A stretch of DNA of 24,587 nucleotides from DATKZH01 sp964475955 (GTDB lineage: Bacteria > Planctomycetota > Planctomycetia > Pirellulales > Thermoguttaceae). The translations under genes were made by a program, and so were the position numbers. Under the pieces are notes generated by a model. It was not told the DNA's origin, did not search any database, and saw only the letters and a program-made list of their open reading frames with translations. Numbering within the stretch: position 1 is the first letter of the stretch; every line of letters begins with the position of its first letter. Positions 24,541 through 24,587 of this stretch are shown here, piece after piece. The stretch covers positions 1-24,587 of the forward strand of contig CAYYZY010000118.1 in the NCBI GenBank assembly GCA_964475955.1, written 5' to 3'.

Positions 24541-24587
24541 GTGGGGCACGTTTCCAACGTGCCCACAACCCAATGGCACGTTGGAAA
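24541..24587. repeat. Repeat copy 2 with 13-bp hairpin, cut by window end
   Basis: Positions 24541-24563 repeat those at 20298-20320 with one mismatch. TTTCCAACGTGCC (24551-24563) is followed after 11 nt by its exact reverse complement (24575-24587), a strong hairpin just past the aldolase stop that could act as a transcription terminator-like structure, although no T-run is visible before the window ends. GGGGCACGT can also pair with ACGTGCCC, so two alternative folds exist. Confidence 0.65.

Overview
The window is high-GC, densely coding bacterial chromosomal DNA. It carries fourteen protein genes that I can support, no RNA gene and no transposase. Its character suggests a planctomycete of the Pirellulales type. 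The signs are an ECF sigma factor followed by a very large low-complexity anti-sigma-like membrane protein, several Tat-exported TIM-barrel enzymes, a sialidase-family / sodium-symporter / aldolase group, and tandem DUF4139 proteins. This placement is inference from gene content; there is no rRNA or marker gene to test it.

Layout. On the minus strand at the left (245-3094) lie the ECF sigma factor and, downstream of it, its presumed anti-sigma partner. A 495-bp divergent gap leads to a plus-strand run: a GH20-like beta-hexosaminidase with an extra C-terminal region (3590-6706), a Tat-exported sugar isomerase/epimerase-like protein (6857-7726), an exported cupin (7857-8372) and a Tat-exported amidohydrolase of the fuconolactonase type (8570-9592). 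Converging on this is a minus-strand HtrA-like protease with an N-terminal zinc ribbon (9613-11973). Divergent from the protease is an operon of three DUF4139-type secreted proteins (12269-16436), of which the second and third are near-duplicates and overlap by ATGA. A 600-bp gap with a long foldback element follows, then a TVP38/TMEM64-type membrane protein, a stand-alone fused CobL (CbiE-CbiT) and an iron-sulfur flavoprotein-like reductase. The right end holds a sialidase-family beta-propeller, an SSS symporter and a DHDPS/N-acetylneuraminate-lyase family aldolase, which together look like a sugar-acid acquisition and cleavage module.

The most unusual signal is outside the genes. At least six intergenic sites carry short palindromes flanked by GTAG (or CTAC in inverted orientation), the layout of REP/BIME elements processed by RAYT (TnpA-REP) transposases. 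The hairpin bodies differ from site to site, but the GTAG head is shared. Several sites have GTAG-hairpin and hairpin-CTAC in opposite orientation, one is nested in a larger foldback with 31-nt arms, and one supplies the stop codon of the gene before it. No RAYT gene is present in the window, so a driver would have to be elsewhere. A separate repeat without GTAG occurs at 20298-20320 and 24541-24587.

Gene starts were moved from the longest possible ORF where a ribosome binding site, a signal peptide or a domain boundary argued for it; these choices are stated per gene.
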